64,000 nucleotides of DNA from Candidatus Omnitrophota bacterium (GTDB lineage Bacteria > Omnitrophota > Omnitrophia > Omnitrophales > JACROU01), in NCBI GenBank assembly GCA_029261035.1, contig JAJDCD010000008.1:248001-312000 (forward strand). Reading direction: 5' to 3'. The position numbers and the translations under genes are program-made. Every line of letters begins with the position of its first letter. Positions within the stretch are counted from its first letter, which is position 1. The notes below the pieces were generated by a model. The model did no database searches and had not been told where the DNA came from. It saw nothing but the letters and a program-made list of their open reading frames with translations. Positions 62,865 through 64,000 of the stretch are shown here, piece after piece.

Positions 62865-63344
62865 TTAATAAACCTTTACTCTAAATGAAGTTCCTCTAGC
62901 TCCAACAATTGCCGTAGGTGTTTTTACTTTAAATTGGGAACCAGAACGTGTTTTGGTATCAATAAGAATATTACCGATGGCTAAATCAAGAAGGGTTGAC
63001 TCTACACCGCTTTTTTCATCAAGAGACAAATCGCTAATCCTTAACTCACTGTTGTTAGCAACTTTAATCATTGAGTTCTGCCCCACACTCTCAATAGACA
63101 AAATAGCGGTTGCATTTGCCGTTGTGCGAACAGCGTCGTTTTGATTTAAAACAACACCTTTACGGGCAACTTTCCAATCTGTTTTATTTGCTTGAAGATA
63201 TTCGACGCGGCCATCTACATTAATCACTGTGGCTTGTCTTTGAACTTGTGCGTAGGAAAATGATGGGACTAAATTAACTAGTAAAAACGCGAGTGCTAAA
63301 AAGGATGAAACTTTAAGTAAAAATCCATTTTTTCTTAATGTCAT
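62865..63344 (-). CDS. FecR-domain exported protein
   Basis: 159 residues from the ATG at 63344 (GGAG 9 nt upstream); longer in-frame starts lack a site. The signal peptide ends in FSYAQVQRQ. The FecR-type beta domain follows: VINVDGRVEYLQANKTDW, LNQNDAVRTTANATAILSIE, LLDLAIGNILIDTKTRSGS and the end FKVKTPTAIVGARGTSFRVKV. In TonB systems FecR is an anti-sigma regulator, but this protein has no cytoplasmic domain. It is of the stand-alone secreted class, whose role is unclear. First gene of the five-gene exported set. Confidence 0.85.
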   Translation of the reverse strand: MTLRKNGFLLKVSSFLALAFLLVNLVPSFSYAQVQRQATVINVDGRVEYLQANKTDWKVARKGVVLNQNDAVRTTANATAILSIESVGQNSMIKVANNSELRISDLSLDEKSGVESTLLDLAIGNILIDTKTRSGSQFKVKTPTAIVGARGTSFRVKVY

Positions 63345-63446
63345 AATTTTTGACTCCATTAAGTTTTGGTCATTATGTCCTGTAGAAAGAGTTTCGTCCA
63401 CCAAATTATGAAACTTTAGTAAATAGTTTTGCGATTATAGGACGCT

Positions 63447-64000
63447 CTATTTATTGTCTTCAATACCTTCCTCACCCACACTCCCTTGTGGTTCTTTGGC
63501 TGCAAGAACTTTATTTCTACCTGTTTCTTTAGCCACATAAAGGGCATCATCCGCTCTTTTTATAAGTTCTGCTGTTGAAGCATCTCCTGCAATACAAGCA
63601 ACACCCGCACTAATCATTACGGTATGAGAAGTATTTCCATCCTTTATTTTATGAAGCTCTGTATTCTTCCTCATACGCTCAGCAATAATCATCGCTTCGT
63701 CTATACCTGTTCCTGGAAGTAAGACAATAAACTCCTCCCCACCATAACGTCCTACGATATCTAACTCTCGAACACTCAAACGAAATGTCTTAGCAACCTC
63801 TCTAAGAACTAAATCTCCTGTTTGGTGACCATACGTATCGTTAAATCCCTTAAAGTGATCAATGTCTGTCATCACTACAGAGAATATCTTATCCGGTTTA
63901 CTTTTTTGTTTTTTAAATTCTGCATCCAAGAATAGCTCGAAATGTCTTCGATTAAACAACCCTGTTAAACCATCCCTTGTTGCCAACTTCTCCAGACGTT
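63447..64000 (-). CDS. GGDEF diguanylate cyclase (5' part beyond the window)
   Basis: About 184 residues visible; the frame is open through the right edge, so the N-terminus and any sensor domain are missing. The typical DGLTGLFNRRHFE start of the GGDEF fold, MTDIDHFKGFNDTYGHQTGD, the active-site GRYGGEEFIVLLPG and DDALYVAKETGRN are all present. RELD lies five residues before GGEEF, which is the inhibitory I-site (RxxD). The protein would make cyclic di-GMP under product inhibition. It ends 103 bp before the FecR gene. Confidence 0.92.
   Translation of the reverse strand, partial: RLEKLATRDGLTGLFNRRHFELFLDAEFKKQKSKPDKIFSVVMTDIDHFKGFNDTYGHQTGDLVLREVAKTFRLSVRELDIVGRYGGEEFIVLLPGTGIDEAMIIAERMRKNTELHKIKDGNTSHTVMISAGVACIAGDASTAELIKRADDALYVAKETGRNKVLAAKEPQGSVGEEGIEDNK

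Overview
The window is low-GC bacterial DNA with almost all genes on the minus strand. Several traits fit a deep-branching Gram-negative lineage, most likely Omnitrophota (formerly OP3). These are Lol-type lipoprotein export genes, FadL-like and other predicted outer-membrane barrels, very large secreted multidomain proteins, and an arginine-kinase/ClpC block laid out as in Firmicutes. The phylum call is inference from gene content; no rRNA gene is present.

Layout. 1-4700: an Spx/ArsC-type protein cut by the left edge; an ammonium transporter/PII pair behind a clear sigma-54 promoter; a methyltransferase; and a regulator with a duplicated helix-turn-helix/cupin unit. 4669-15544: a one-directional signalling locus. 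It holds a FadL-like channel, a methyltransferase resembling the PhcB (3-hydroxypalmitate methyl ester) family, three histidine kinases (two with polytopic sensors) and two receiver-only proteins, with a tRNA-Pro inside it. 15545-17866: a HigB/HigA toxin-antitoxin module between a CPBP-family membrane protease gene and an ~70 bp remnant of a second copy of that gene. 17875-35442: a long run of housekeeping genes transcribed leftwards: lysS, lolC/E, lolD, ilvE, mcsA, mcsB, clpC, an AsmA-like protein, a PIN/TRAM protein, ispDF, gltX, cysS, tmk, holB. Strong sigma-70-like promoters precede lysS and clpC. 35618-46103: a degenerate M48-family lipoprotein, a ROK kinase, a desaturase, uncharacterised membrane/HEAT/zinc-ribbon genes, a pentapeptide-repeat potassium channel, an SDR and an FAD-oxidase/VOC pair.

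46292-64000: accessory territory. Two giant secreted proteins lie here. One (2170 aa) joins a JAMM-like motif, a glycoamylase-like domain and about nine beta-rich modules. The other (1576 aa) joins a ChaN/TraB-like domain to an internal lipoprotein signal and the same module type. A set of five secreted or outer-membrane genes (FecR domain, beta-barrel, NTF2-like proteins) and a partial diguanylate cyclase follow.

Five tRNA genes are present (Pro, Arg, Phe, Asp, Val). Three carry unusual repeats built from pieces of their own ends. Four ~98 bp tandem units sit beside tRNA-Val, each with the first 12-13 nt of the tRNA plus a hairpin showing compensatory base changes. tRNA-Asp has a ~97 bp near-perfect inverted repeat that takes in its T-arm and acceptor. 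tRNA-Phe has a partial duplication of its leader and 5' end. These structures and the putative lipid-signal locus are the main novel candidates.
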